This document shows positions 1 to 5,996 of a stretch of DNA of 12,731 bases, piece by piece (position 1 is the stretch's first letter; each line of letters opens with the position of its first letter). Below the pieces are notes generated by a model that saw only the letters and a list, made by a program, of their open reading frames with translations, did not search any database and had not been told where the DNA came from. Position numbers and translations under genes: made by a program. The stretch comes from Rhodoferax sp. (GTDB lineage: Bacteria; Pseudomonadota; Gammaproteobacteria; Burkholderiales; Burkholderiaceae_C). Location: contig JAIFMA010000029.1 in NCBI GenBank assembly GCA_020048795.1, positions 1 through 12,731 on the forward strand, written 5' to 3'.

Positions 1-213
1 GTCACTCAGGCGGTCATTGATTTCGTGCGCCATCACCGAGGCGATAGAAAACTGCTGTTCGCCCAACGTGCGCTCGATGTCGGTTTGCAGCAAGCGGCTG
101 GCATACCACGACAGCGCCCAGATGCCCAGCACAAAAATGATCAGCGTGAAAACCGTGGCGCGGACTTTCAGCGAGCGCCAGGGCGAGCGATCGGGCTTGG
201 TTCCAGTTTCCAT
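1..213 (-). CDS. Membrane sensor protein, N-terminal fragment (probable GGDEF/EAL or kinase with periplasmic sensor domain)
   Basis: Only the first 71 codons are inside the window; the rest runs off the left edge. The start is ATG at 213-211, preceded by AAGGAT (221-226) with a 7-base gap, a good ribosome binding site. The peptide begins with a short basic cytoplasmic stretch (METGTKPDRSPWRSLKVR). A transmembrane helix follows at about residues 20-38 (TVFTLIIFVLGIWALSWYA), and then a helical segment including RLLQTDIERTLGEQQFS. This is the usual start of bacterial inner-membrane sensors with a periplasmic Cache-type domain. In Comamonadaceae such starts are often followed by PAS, GGDEF and EAL domains (family knowledge, not visible here). 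The output domain cannot be seen, so a histidine kinase remains possible. The decayed GGDEF fragment 24 bases upstream hints at a c-di-GMP neighbourhood. Confidence 0.72.
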   Translation of the reverse strand, partial: METGTKPDRSPWRSLKVRATVFTLIIFVLGIWALSWYASRLLQTDIERTLGEQQFSIASVMAHEINDRLSD

Positions 214-227
214 AAACACTATCCTTG

Positions 228-266
228 TTATAGCTACTTACGCAGTATCTGCAAGGGCTTTCGGCA
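228..266. repeat. Dispersed intergenic repeat, copy 1
   Basis: This 39-base stretch matches 871-909 at 27 of 39 positions without gaps. Shared blocks are TTATAGCT, CGCAG, TCTGCA and GCT. The pattern fits a short intergenic repeat that I remember as frequent in Comamonadaceae genomes (inference). This copy carries the TAA that ends the upstream GGDEF remnant and stops one base short of the ribosome binding site of the sensor gene. Confidence 0.5.
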
Positions 267-423
267 CATTGGATGCATGGAACCGGATCGTATTGCACCC
301 GGCATCCTTGGCATGGTTCATGTCCGCGTCTGCCCACTTCATCAGCTCGGTCTGGCGGGCTTCGTGGTTGACGAACAGTACCACGCCAATGCTGGCGCTG
401 CAATGGTGTGCGACGGCGCCATG
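238..423 (-). pseudogene. Decayed C-terminal fragment of a GGDEF (diguanylate cyclase) protein
   Basis: In one minus-strand frame ending at TAA (240-238) the translation contains HHCSASIGVVLF, followed about 16 residues later by LMKWADADMNHAKDAGCNTIRF. This is the conserved end of GGDEF domains: the SxSIGV strand, then the helix normally read as LLxxADxAMYxAKxxGRN. The usual Y of MYxAK is N here and the usual R of GRN is C. The GGDEF signature, the rest of the catalytic domain and any start codon are missing upstream, where the frame turns into unrelated sequence. I therefore read it as a remnant and not as a working cyclase. The last residues (about PKALADTA) come from the dispersed repeat. 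Confidence 0.6.
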
Positions 424-792
424 TCTGGTTCGCCCGGCGGCATCACCGCCACCTGACGGGTGTGTGCAACCTTGCCATTGGCCTGCAGCAAAAGTTTAAA
501 GTGCCCGACATCAGGGCTGGGTTTCGTAACTTGGCTGCAGAGGCGAACAAAGATCTGCAGAGGCTGAGGCTTTAGCGCGATCAGACAACGCAAAACACCA
601 CTAACCGAGTGTCGCCCGCCACCCCACCGGGGCGGCGTTGTGCTTGCGCCTATGACCATCTCCGGCCCATCCGGTGCACGCCAATAACACGCATCGCCTT
701 CCAAAAAATCACACGATACGCATCGCTCGCCCTCTGCACCAGCACTCAATCGCTCCTTGCATGGACTTTCACAGGGTCGTGCATAACGCAAA
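424..792. other. Non-coding stretch, no gene recognised
   Basis: I see no ORF with protein-like composition, no RNA gene and no terminator between the GGDEF remnant and the first long repeat copy. Open frames exist on both strands but have no ribosome binding site and no recognisable motif. Decayed sequence is the simplest explanation. Confidence 0.5.
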
Positions 793-841
793 GGCTTCAG
801 GCATTTTTACATACAGATGCTATATTTCAAGACCTGACCCC
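793..841. repeat. REP-like direct repeat, copy A (downstream of the chemoreceptor gene)
   Basis: It aligns with 2838-2887 in the same orientation with one 1-base indel. Bases 817-841 are identical to 2863-2887 (25 of 25; core ATTTCAAGACCTGACCCC). The shared GGCTTCAGGC at the left end and T5 in the middle show homology over the full ~50 bp. The GGGGTCAGGTCTTGA side resembles ends I associate with REP elements moved by REP-associated tyrosine transposases (memory, unverified). Confidence 0.8.
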
Positions 842-870
842 CTGCCCATGAGGTCGATACGCTAGCAATT

Positions 871-909
871 TTATAGCTTCTGGCGCAGAGTCTGCATGCG
901 CTACAAGCC
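871..909. repeat. Dispersed intergenic repeat, copy 2
   Basis: Partner of the copy at 228-266. It contains a perfect short inverted repeat GCAGA-G-TCTGC (885-895), nested in GCGCA...TGCGC. It lies immediately downstream of the chemoreceptor stop codon, so the hairpin could shield that mRNA 3' end. It lacks a T-run, so it is not a convincing intrinsic terminator. Confidence 0.5.
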
Positions 910-917
910 ATTTTTCT

Positions 918-2669
918 CTAAAAGGTTTCCCACTCGTCGCAGCCACCCTTGAGCGACCCGGCTGACTTGGCTGACACCGAGCTGATCGCTTTCGCGGGTG
1001 CTGGTCGAGCTGCTGGTTTTGCCGGGGCTGCCAACGCACGCCGCTGCGGGCTCTTGTCGGCGTTGGCGGCCGGTAGCGCGCGTACCGCCACCGGGCGCGC
1101 CGCCACGCCGTGGTGGCCCTCATGGCCACTGAGCTTGAATACCGACACCACTTGCACCAAGTCTTGCGCCTGCGACTTCAAACCGCTGGCCGCTGCCGCC
1201 ATTTGTTCGACCAGGGCAGCGTTTTGCTGAGTCACCTGGTCCATCTGCGTGACCGCTTCACCAACCTGCGATACGCCCAGGCTTTGCTCGTTGCTGGCGG
1301 CGCTGATCTCGGCCATCAGGTCAGTCACGCGCTTGATGCTGCTGACCACTTCGGTCATGGTGTTGCCGGCCTGGTCCACCAACGCAGTCCCCTTTTCGAC
1401 CCGCTCCACGCTGGTGTTGATGAGAGCTTTGATCTCTTTGGCGGCTTCGGCACTACGCCCGGCCAGGGCGCGCACTTCAGAGGCAACCACGGCAAAGCCA
1501 CGGCCCTGCTCGCCGGCGCGGGCGGCTTCTACGGCTGCATTCAGTGCCAGGATGTTGGTTTGAAACGCAATGCCGTCGATGACGCTGATGATGTCGGCAA
1601 TCTTGCGTGAGGCATCGTTGATGCCCTTCATGGTGTCCACCACCTGGGCCACCACTTCGCCGCCCCTGACGGCCACGGTGGAGGCGCTGGCGGCGAGCTG
1701 GTTGGCCTGGTGGGCGCTGTCGGCGTTTTGTTTGACGGTAGCGCTGAGCTGCTCCATCGAGGCGGCCGTTTGTTCCAGCGCGCTGGCCTGACTCTCGGTG
1801 CGGCTTGACAGGTCGTGGTTGCCGGAGGCAATTTCGGCACTGGCGGTGGACACGCCTTCGGCGCCCTGGCGCACGGTGGCAACGGTGTTGACCAGCGTCA
1901 CCAGCATCGCGTCCAATGCGCCGGCCAGGCTGTCTGGCGTGTGCGACCTGGAGGCCTTCATCTGCGTCAGATCCCCTGCGGCCACATGCTGGGCTTCGGT
2001 GATGGCTTCGTCCAACTCCATGCCCAACTGGCTGGTAATGCTGCGCGCCACCAACAATGCCAGCACCACCAGCAGCAAAGCGCCAACAGCCACCGAGGCG
2101 ATGTTGATGGTGCGGGTGGCGCTGACACCGGCATCAAAAGCCGCGGTGGCGGCGTCTGCCTCGGCTTGCAGGCTGCTGGAGCCCTTGGTCATGAGTTCGT
2201 CGTATTTGTCAATCAGCTTGTCGAGTTGGTCATCCACCACGGCGATCTCGCTCAGAGGTGCGTCACGCTTGACCATTGTCAAAAAACTCTGCGCATAAAG
2301 CGCGCGTATGTCAGTCATGGCCCTGCGGGCCTCGGCGGCCCACTGGCGTTCTTGATCGGTGTCGGCGGCTTTGGCAGCAAAGTCCAGCGCAACATCAATC
2401 TCTACCGCCACGGTTTGCCACTTTTTGGCAGCATCATCGAACTGACGATTGATAAAGGTATCGGCCACGACGCGGTAAGCCTCAGCCCCCAGGCCTGCGT
2501 CATGCCGAAGTTGGCCCGCCTCTTGGGTGCGCCGCTGCGACTCTTTTTGCAGCGCATCGAGCTTGCTCAGACTGACCCAGTTGACCGCGGTCAGCATGGC
2601 AAAAATCAGCACGGCAATGCCGATCAGCAGGTTCAGCCGGGCCGAGATTTTCATAGCGTTGAAATTCAT
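918..2669 (-). CDS. Methyl-accepting chemotaxis protein (transmembrane chemoreceptor)
   Basis: A complete 583-residue inner-membrane receptor that would pass ligand signals to the CheA/CheW array. TM1 is at residues ~12-31 and a four-helix-bundle-like periplasmic domain at ~32-187. TM2 is at ~189-209 and HAMP at ~210-265. The cytoplasmic hairpin spans ~266-512, with the conserved tip around residues 363-393 (DGIAFQTNILALNAAVEAAR, then GEQGRGF). An Ala/Pro-rich linker (~520-575) leads to a terminal EWETF, the pentapeptide that tethers CheR/CheB in high-abundance receptors such as Tar/Tsr (NWETF there). The ATG at 2669 has AAGGGA seven bases upstream; a second ATG five codons in is less well placed. 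It stands alone, flanked by repeats, with no che genes visible. No FliA-type promoter was found in the ~170 bases upstream. The ligand cannot be predicted. Confidence 0.96.
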   Translation of the reverse strand: MNFNAMKISARLNLLIGIAVLIFAMLTAVNWVSLSKLDALQKESQRRTQEAGQLRHDAGLGAEAYRVVADTFINRQFDDAAKKWQTVAVEIDVALDFAAKAADTDQERQWAAEARRAMTDIRALYAQSFLTMVKRDAPLSEIAVVDDQLDKLIDKYDELMTKGSSSLQAEADAATAAFDAGVSATRTINIASVAVGALLLVVLALLVARSITSQLGMELDEAITEAQHVAAGDLTQMKASRSHTPDSLAGALDAMLVTLVNTVATVRQGAEGVSTASAEIASGNHDLSSRTESQASALEQTAASMEQLSATVKQNADSAHQANQLAASASTVAVRGGEVVAQVVDTMKGINDASRKIADIISVIDGIAFQTNILALNAAVEAARAGEQGRGFAVVASEVRALAGRSAEAAKEIKALINTSVERVEKGTALVDQAGNTMTEVVSSIKRVTDLMAEISAASNEQSLGVSQVGEAVTQMDQVTQQNAALVEQMAAAASGLKSQAQDLVQVVSVFKLSGHEGHHGVAARPVAVRALPAANADKSPQRRALAAPAKPAARPAPAKAISSVSAKSAGSLKGGCDEWETF

Positions 2670-2837
2670 GCTGCTTTCCCTTGTGTTAACCCGTCATTTT
2701 GCCATTGCGACACCATGGCTGCCCAGAAACCAGGGGCCACCGGGTGCGATTCAAAGCCGGCGGCACTTCCCTCTCCCTTTGGGACAGGAACTTAAACCCA
2801 ACAGCCGCACCGCTTTGGATCGCACCCATGAGGCAAC

Positions 2838-2887
2838 GGCTTCAGGCCCTTTTTGCATCAAAATGCTATATTTCAAGACCTGACCCC
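2838..2887. repeat. REP-like direct repeat, copy B (overlaps the 3' end of the zinc-ribbon gene)
   Basis: Second copy of the 793-841 repeat, same orientation. Unlike copy A it has an intact small palindrome GCAT-CAAA-ATGC (2855-2866). Its right half codes, on the minus strand, the last residues and the TAG stop (2866-2868) of the zinc-ribbon protein. Confidence 0.8.
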
Positions 2888-3165
2888 GTGACCCTTTGCG
2901 GTTGACTGCTTCGCTGCCTGAGCATTTGAGACAGCGCTTGGGCCAGGGGCGAATGGGCCAGCGCGCAGGCGGCATCGGCGGTGGCGGCGGCTTGTTCGGT
3001 TTGGCCCAAGACAAGTTGCTGCACAGCAATGCCGGCCAACGCCCGCGCCTGGCGTTCGGCCCGGCGTGCAATCGAAAAATCAGACCCGCAACGGCTACAG
3101 ACCGCTGCGGTGCCCAAGCGCGCGCGGCAGGCCGGGCAACGTTGCGCGGGCTCCATGGCGGCCAT
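2866..3165 (-). CDS. Small zinc-ribbon protein of the accessory Hsp70 operon
   Basis: A 99-residue protein of unknown function and last gene of the chaperone operon. Residues 10-26 hold two CxxC knuckles (CPAC at 10-13, CSRC at 23-26), a treble-clef or rubredoxin-like zinc-binding pattern. A helical Ala-rich region at ~30-85 looks like one TPR-like helix pair (RQARALAGIAVQQLVLGQ, then ADAACALAHSPLAQALSQ). There is no signal peptide. Its ATG shares one base with the Hsp70 stop codon (TGATG at 3165), pointing to translational re-initiation and co-production with Hsp70. The last residues (about GSGLEI) and the stop are encoded by the dispersed repeat, so the original C-terminus may have been longer. 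A co-chaperone or client-adaptor role is inference from position only. Confidence 0.75.
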   Translation of the reverse strand: MAAMEPAQRCPACRARLGTAAVCSRCGSDFSIARRAERQARALAGIAVQQLVLGQTEQAAATADAACALAHSPLAQALSQMLRQRSSQPQRVTGSGLEI

Positions 3166-5000
3166 CAGTTTTCCAGGTAGTAGAGCACGTCGGCCAGTTC
3201 TGCCACGGCCAGTTGCAAGGCGGCAGCGTCGCCCTCGGCCACGTCAGCCATGGCATCGCGCACGGCTTCCATGCTGTCGATCAGGTCTTCGCGGTCATCG
3301 GCACCCGCGGTCTTGAGCAGGCGCTCGCCCTTTTCGATCAAAGCCAGCGCCTCCACCAGACTGCGCCGCTGTGCCTGCGGCAAAGCGGGCGTTTTTCCGT
3401 CCGTCCCTGGGCTGTCGGCACCATCAGCCTCATCGTCACCAACCACGTCGTCGGCAAACATGGCGCTGATGCGCTGGCGTGCCTGTTCAAGTTTGCCGTC
3501 CGAGAAGCGCGAGATGGCGTTGTCGATGGTGATGGTGCATTCAAGCCCGCTTTTCTTCTCGCTGGCCCGCACCTGCAAGATGCCGTTGATATCAATCGAG
3601 AAGTCGATCACGATGGGGTTGCCCGCAGGCACCTGACGCAGGCCTTCGACCACAAAGCGGCCGATTTCGATGTTGTCCAGCGCGTCCGGCTCCTCGCCCT
3701 GGAACACCGTCACTTCGACCGCCTCCTGGTTGTCGAACAGGGTGTAGAACACATCGCTGTGCGAGGCCGGAATCGGCGTGTTGCGGCGAATCAGGGGTAC
3801 AAAACAGTAGGGATACTCGCGCCCGCCCATCTCGGCCAGGGTGCTGGTGCCAAAGGTGTAGGGCGTGACATCGATGAGTACCGTGGGCGTTGTGCCGCCG
3901 GCAATGATTTCGCCCTGAATCGCCGCGCCCATGGCCACGCACAGGTCGGGGTCAATTTCGCTGTGCGGCTGGATGCCGGTGAGTGCCTCCAGCAGGCGCG
4001 CCACCATTGGCGTGCGGGTGGCACCGCCCACCAGCAGCACCTCGTCAATGGCAGCTACCGCCAGTTTGGCACCTGAGAGTGCCACGTGCACGGCATCCAT
4101 CGTTTCATGGATGTAGGGCTCGATCAGGGCCTCGTATTCGTGGCGCGAAATCTCCAGCGAAAGGTGCACCGGTGCACCGTCTTTTTCAAACAAAAACTCC
4201 TCGGCCAACGTGGCATAGGGGTGGTTTGACAGGGTGATCTTGGCGGCCTCGGCAGCGCGTTGCAGGCGCGCCATGGCAATCGGTGAGGCTGCTGCGGTGG
4301 CAGCATCGATGCCATGCGCGGTGTCCAGGTGTTCGAGCACAAAGTCGACGATGCAGCGGTCAAAATCGTCGCCACCCAGGTGGTTGTTGCCGTGGCTGGC
4401 CAGTACCTCAACCACTTCGCCCTCCATGTTGACCACTGACACATCGAAGGTACCGCCGCCCAAGTCGTAAACCAGTGCCTTGCGGGTCTGCGGGCTTGCC
4501 GCTGCGCCGGGCTGTGTGCTGCGGTGTGCGCCATAGGCCAACGCCGCAGCGGTCGGCTCGTTGAGGATACGCACCACCTCCAGCCCGGCGATTTCACCGG
4601 CCTCGCGCGTGGCCTGGCGTTGGGCATCGGAGAAGTAAGCCGGCACAGTAATCACCGCCTTGTTGATGGCCATGCCCAGATGGGCCTCAGAAATCTTTTT
4701 CAGGCGCAGCAAGATCATGGCCGAAATTTCGGGTGGGCTGTATTGCCTGTCGCCCAGCGTCAGCTGGGTGGCCTCGCCCATGCGCCGTTTTACCGAACGG
4801 ATAGTGCGCTCGGGGTGCAGCACATACTGGTTGCGCGCTGCCGACCCAACCAGCAGCACGTTGTCATCGCCCAGGCCGACCACCGAGGGCAAAATGCTCA
4901 CGCCCGCTTCGATGTCGATGATTTCGATGCGACCGTTTCTGACCACCGCAATTTCCGAATTGGTGGTGCCAAGATCAATACCTACAATGATGTCGCTCAT
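3165..5000 (-). CDS. Accessory Hsp70 chaperone (DnaK/HscC-type)
   Basis: A 611-residue cytoplasmic Hsp70 ATPase. The nucleotide-binding domain (~1-370) has the phosphate-1 loop DLGTTNS (9-15), VPAYFSDAQRQAT (119-131), NEPTAAALAYG (147-157), the phosphate-2 loop DLGGGTFDVS (179-188) and the adenosine motif VLLVGGATRTP (321-331). The linker is VLIDVTP (374-380), where DnaK has LLLDVTP. A beta substrate domain (~385-500) and a shortened helical lid follow. The lid ends in YYLEN, not in the acidic EEVKD-like tail of housekeeping DnaK, so this is a paralogue. YFSDAQR and the overall size recall HscC-like proteins, but I cannot place the subfamily firmly. AGGA nine bases before ATG supports the start, and ATGA overlaps the end of the GrpE-like gene. 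The J-like and GrpE-like partners sit directly upstream in the same operon. Confidence 0.95.
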   Translation of the reverse strand: MSDIIVGIDLGTTNSEIAVVRNGRIEIIDIEAGVSILPSVVGLGDDNVLLVGSAARNQYVLHPERTIRSVKRRMGEATQLTLGDRQYSPPEISAMILLRLKKISEAHLGMAINKAVITVPAYFSDAQRQATREAGEIAGLEVVRILNEPTAAALAYGAHRSTQPGAAASPQTRKALVYDLGGGTFDVSVVNMEGEVVEVLASHGNNHLGGDDFDRCIVDFVLEHLDTAHGIDAATAAASPIAMARLQRAAEAAKITLSNHPYATLAEEFLFEKDGAPVHLSLEISRHEYEALIEPYIHETMDAVHVALSGAKLAVAAIDEVLLVGGATRTPMVARLLEALTGIQPHSEIDPDLCVAMGAAIQGEIIAGGTTPTVLIDVTPYTFGTSTLAEMGGREYPYCFVPLIRRNTPIPASHSDVFYTLFDNQEAVEVTVFQGEEPDALDNIEIGRFVVEGLRQVPAGNPIVIDFSIDINGILQVRASEKKSGLECTITIDNAISRFSDGKLEQARQRISAMFADDVVGDDEADGADSPGTDGKTPALPQAQRRSLVEALALIEKGERLLKTAGADDREDLIDSMEAVRDAMADVAEGDAAALQLAVAELADVLYYLEN

Positions 5001-5704
5001 GGTTCTATTTCCTGTTTGTTAACAATAACTTCGGCCAGCCGCAACAGGTCGTTGTCGCGCAGATAGCCGCGTCGTACCTCGCTGAGCACTTCGCCCGGCG
5101 CACGCTGGGCCCGCCATTTAACGCCCACGGCGCGCATGGTGTGGGGGTCAAGGCGGCCCCCAACAACATCAAGCGCCCGCACCCGCCGCTGTGCCAGCAA
5201 GTCGTCCACGCGCTGTAATGTGAGCGCAATACCCTTACTCAAACCCTGAGCGAGTTGGGTTTCCTTACTGGCAAAGCGGGCCAAAAAACCCGGTCTGTAG
5301 GCATCCGAAACACCAACCGCTGCGGCAATGCGGTCGCGCACATCCAGCAGTTCGAGCAGCAGTTGTGTCTCGGCCTGACGCAGCGTCGCGCCTTGCGCCT
5401 CACGGGCGCGCTCCAGGTCGTGCGTGAGGTGCCGGTTTTGCTCGCCCAGCAACTCGGTCAGTGCGCGCATCTCGTCCAGCGCAGTCTTGAACTGGCGTGC
5501 CTGCACGCGCACCTCATTGCGCAACACCGCCAACTCGGTGAACAACAAGCTCAGATTGACCGGCGGTTCGTCCTCCGGTGCTTCTTGCGACGGTTGCGCA
5601 TCCGGCACCGGTTGTGCCGCATCCGCCACGACACACACCGGCTGGAAGTCGTTCAGGCAGGCCCGAAACTCGTCGATCAGGCGTTCTTTGGCTTCAGCGT
5701 CCAT
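4997..5704 (-). CDS. GrpE-like nucleotide exchange factor
   Basis: A 235-residue cytoplasmic protein, read as the ADP/ATP exchange factor for the adjacent Hsp70. Residues 1-48 are acidic and Pro-rich. Residues ~50-130 form the long coiled coil typical of GrpE (with LRNEVRVQARQFKTALDEMR). Residues ~170-232 match the GrpE beta-wing: VVGGRLDPHTMRAVGV, then GEVLSEVRRGYLRDNDLLR and AEVIV. The family pattern is GxxFDPxxHxAV...VxxVxxxGYxxxxRxLRxAxVxV. The histidine and phenylalanine positions differ, marking a divergent paralogue. I place the start at ATG 5704 because AGGGCGG precedes it by about five bases and the J-like stop overlaps it. The open frame extends further upstream, but that part is an out-of-frame shadow of the J-like gene. 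The end overlaps the Hsp70 start by four bases. Confidence 0.85.
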   Translation of the reverse strand: MDAEAKERLIDEFRACLNDFQPVCVVADAAQPVPDAQPSQEAPEDEPPVNLSLLFTELAVLRNEVRVQARQFKTALDEMRALTELLGEQNRHLTHDLERAREAQGATLRQAETQLLLELLDVRDRIAAAVGVSDAYRPGFLARFASKETQLAQGLSKGIALTLQRVDDLLAQRRVRALDVVGGRLDPHTMRAVGVKWRAQRAPGEVLSEVRRGYLRDNDLLRLAEVIVNKQEIEP

Positions 5705-5996
5705 CAGGCCCGCCCTTGAGAACGCGCAGCAGCGTGGCGGTGTCGGGCCGGCGCGGGGTACACCCGCTTTCCAGCAGGTGCGCCATGGCGGCAGGGGTCG
5801 GTGGCTGATGGTCAAACAGCGCGTTGGCCACGCGCAGACGTTCGGTTGCCAGCGCATCAAAGGCCCGCCGCAAGGCCGCAAAACGTTCGGCATCGCGGTC
5901 GGGCGGGCAAAGCTGAACGGCACGCAGGTAGGCCGCGCGTACCGCCGCATCGTCGGCATTGCGGTCAATGCCTAGCAGGTAGTAAGGATTACTCAT
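5694..5996 (-). CDS. J-like co-chaperone with degenerate HPD motif
   Basis: A 100-residue protein. Residues 4-10 (PYYLLGI) and 13-28 (NADDAAVRAAYLRAVQ) match helices I and II of a J domain. CPPDRDAERFAALRRAFDAL (30-49) then matches the loop and helix III, and RLRVANALFD closes the fold. The invariant HPD of active J domains reads PPD (31-33): histidine is replaced by proline while Pro-Asp-Arg is kept. The C-terminal ~35 residues are short and unrecognised. ATG lies in an 8-base overlap (ATGAGTAA) with the stop of the 861-residue gene, with AGGGAAA upstream, and the 3' end overlaps the GrpE-like start by 11 bases. Lying next to Hsp70 and GrpE, it is most likely the dedicated partner. Whether it can stimulate ATP hydrolysis is uncertain because of the changed motif. 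Confidence 0.85.
   Translation of the reverse strand: MSNPYYLLGIDRNADDAAVRAAYLRAVQLCPPDRDAERFAALRRAFDALATERLRVANALFDHQPPTPAAMAHLLESGCTPRRPDTATLLRVLKGGPDGR

Noticed and set aside
342..791. 149-codon minus-strand open frame
   Set aside because: No ribosome binding site, odd Cys/Trp/Pro-rich composition, no motif, and it overlaps the GGDEF remnant in another frame.
1815..2795. 326-codon plus-strand open frame antisense to the chemoreceptor
   Set aside because: It is a shadow of the high-GC receptor gene: His/Gly-rich, with no known motif and no ribosome binding site.
2850..2866. GCATCAAAATGC palindrome as terminator of the chaperone operon
   Set aside because: On the minus strand it is followed by an A-run, not a T-run, and the stem is only four pairs.
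3066..4076. 336-codon plus-strand open frame antisense to Hsp70
   Set aside because: The minus-strand frame has unmistakable Hsp70 motifs; the antisense frame is a codon-bias artefact.
5705..5968. Upstream extension of the GrpE-like frame (88 extra codons)
   Set aside because: It overlaps the J-like gene out of frame and has shadow-type composition; the ATG at 5704 has a ribosome binding site and coupling to the J-like stop.
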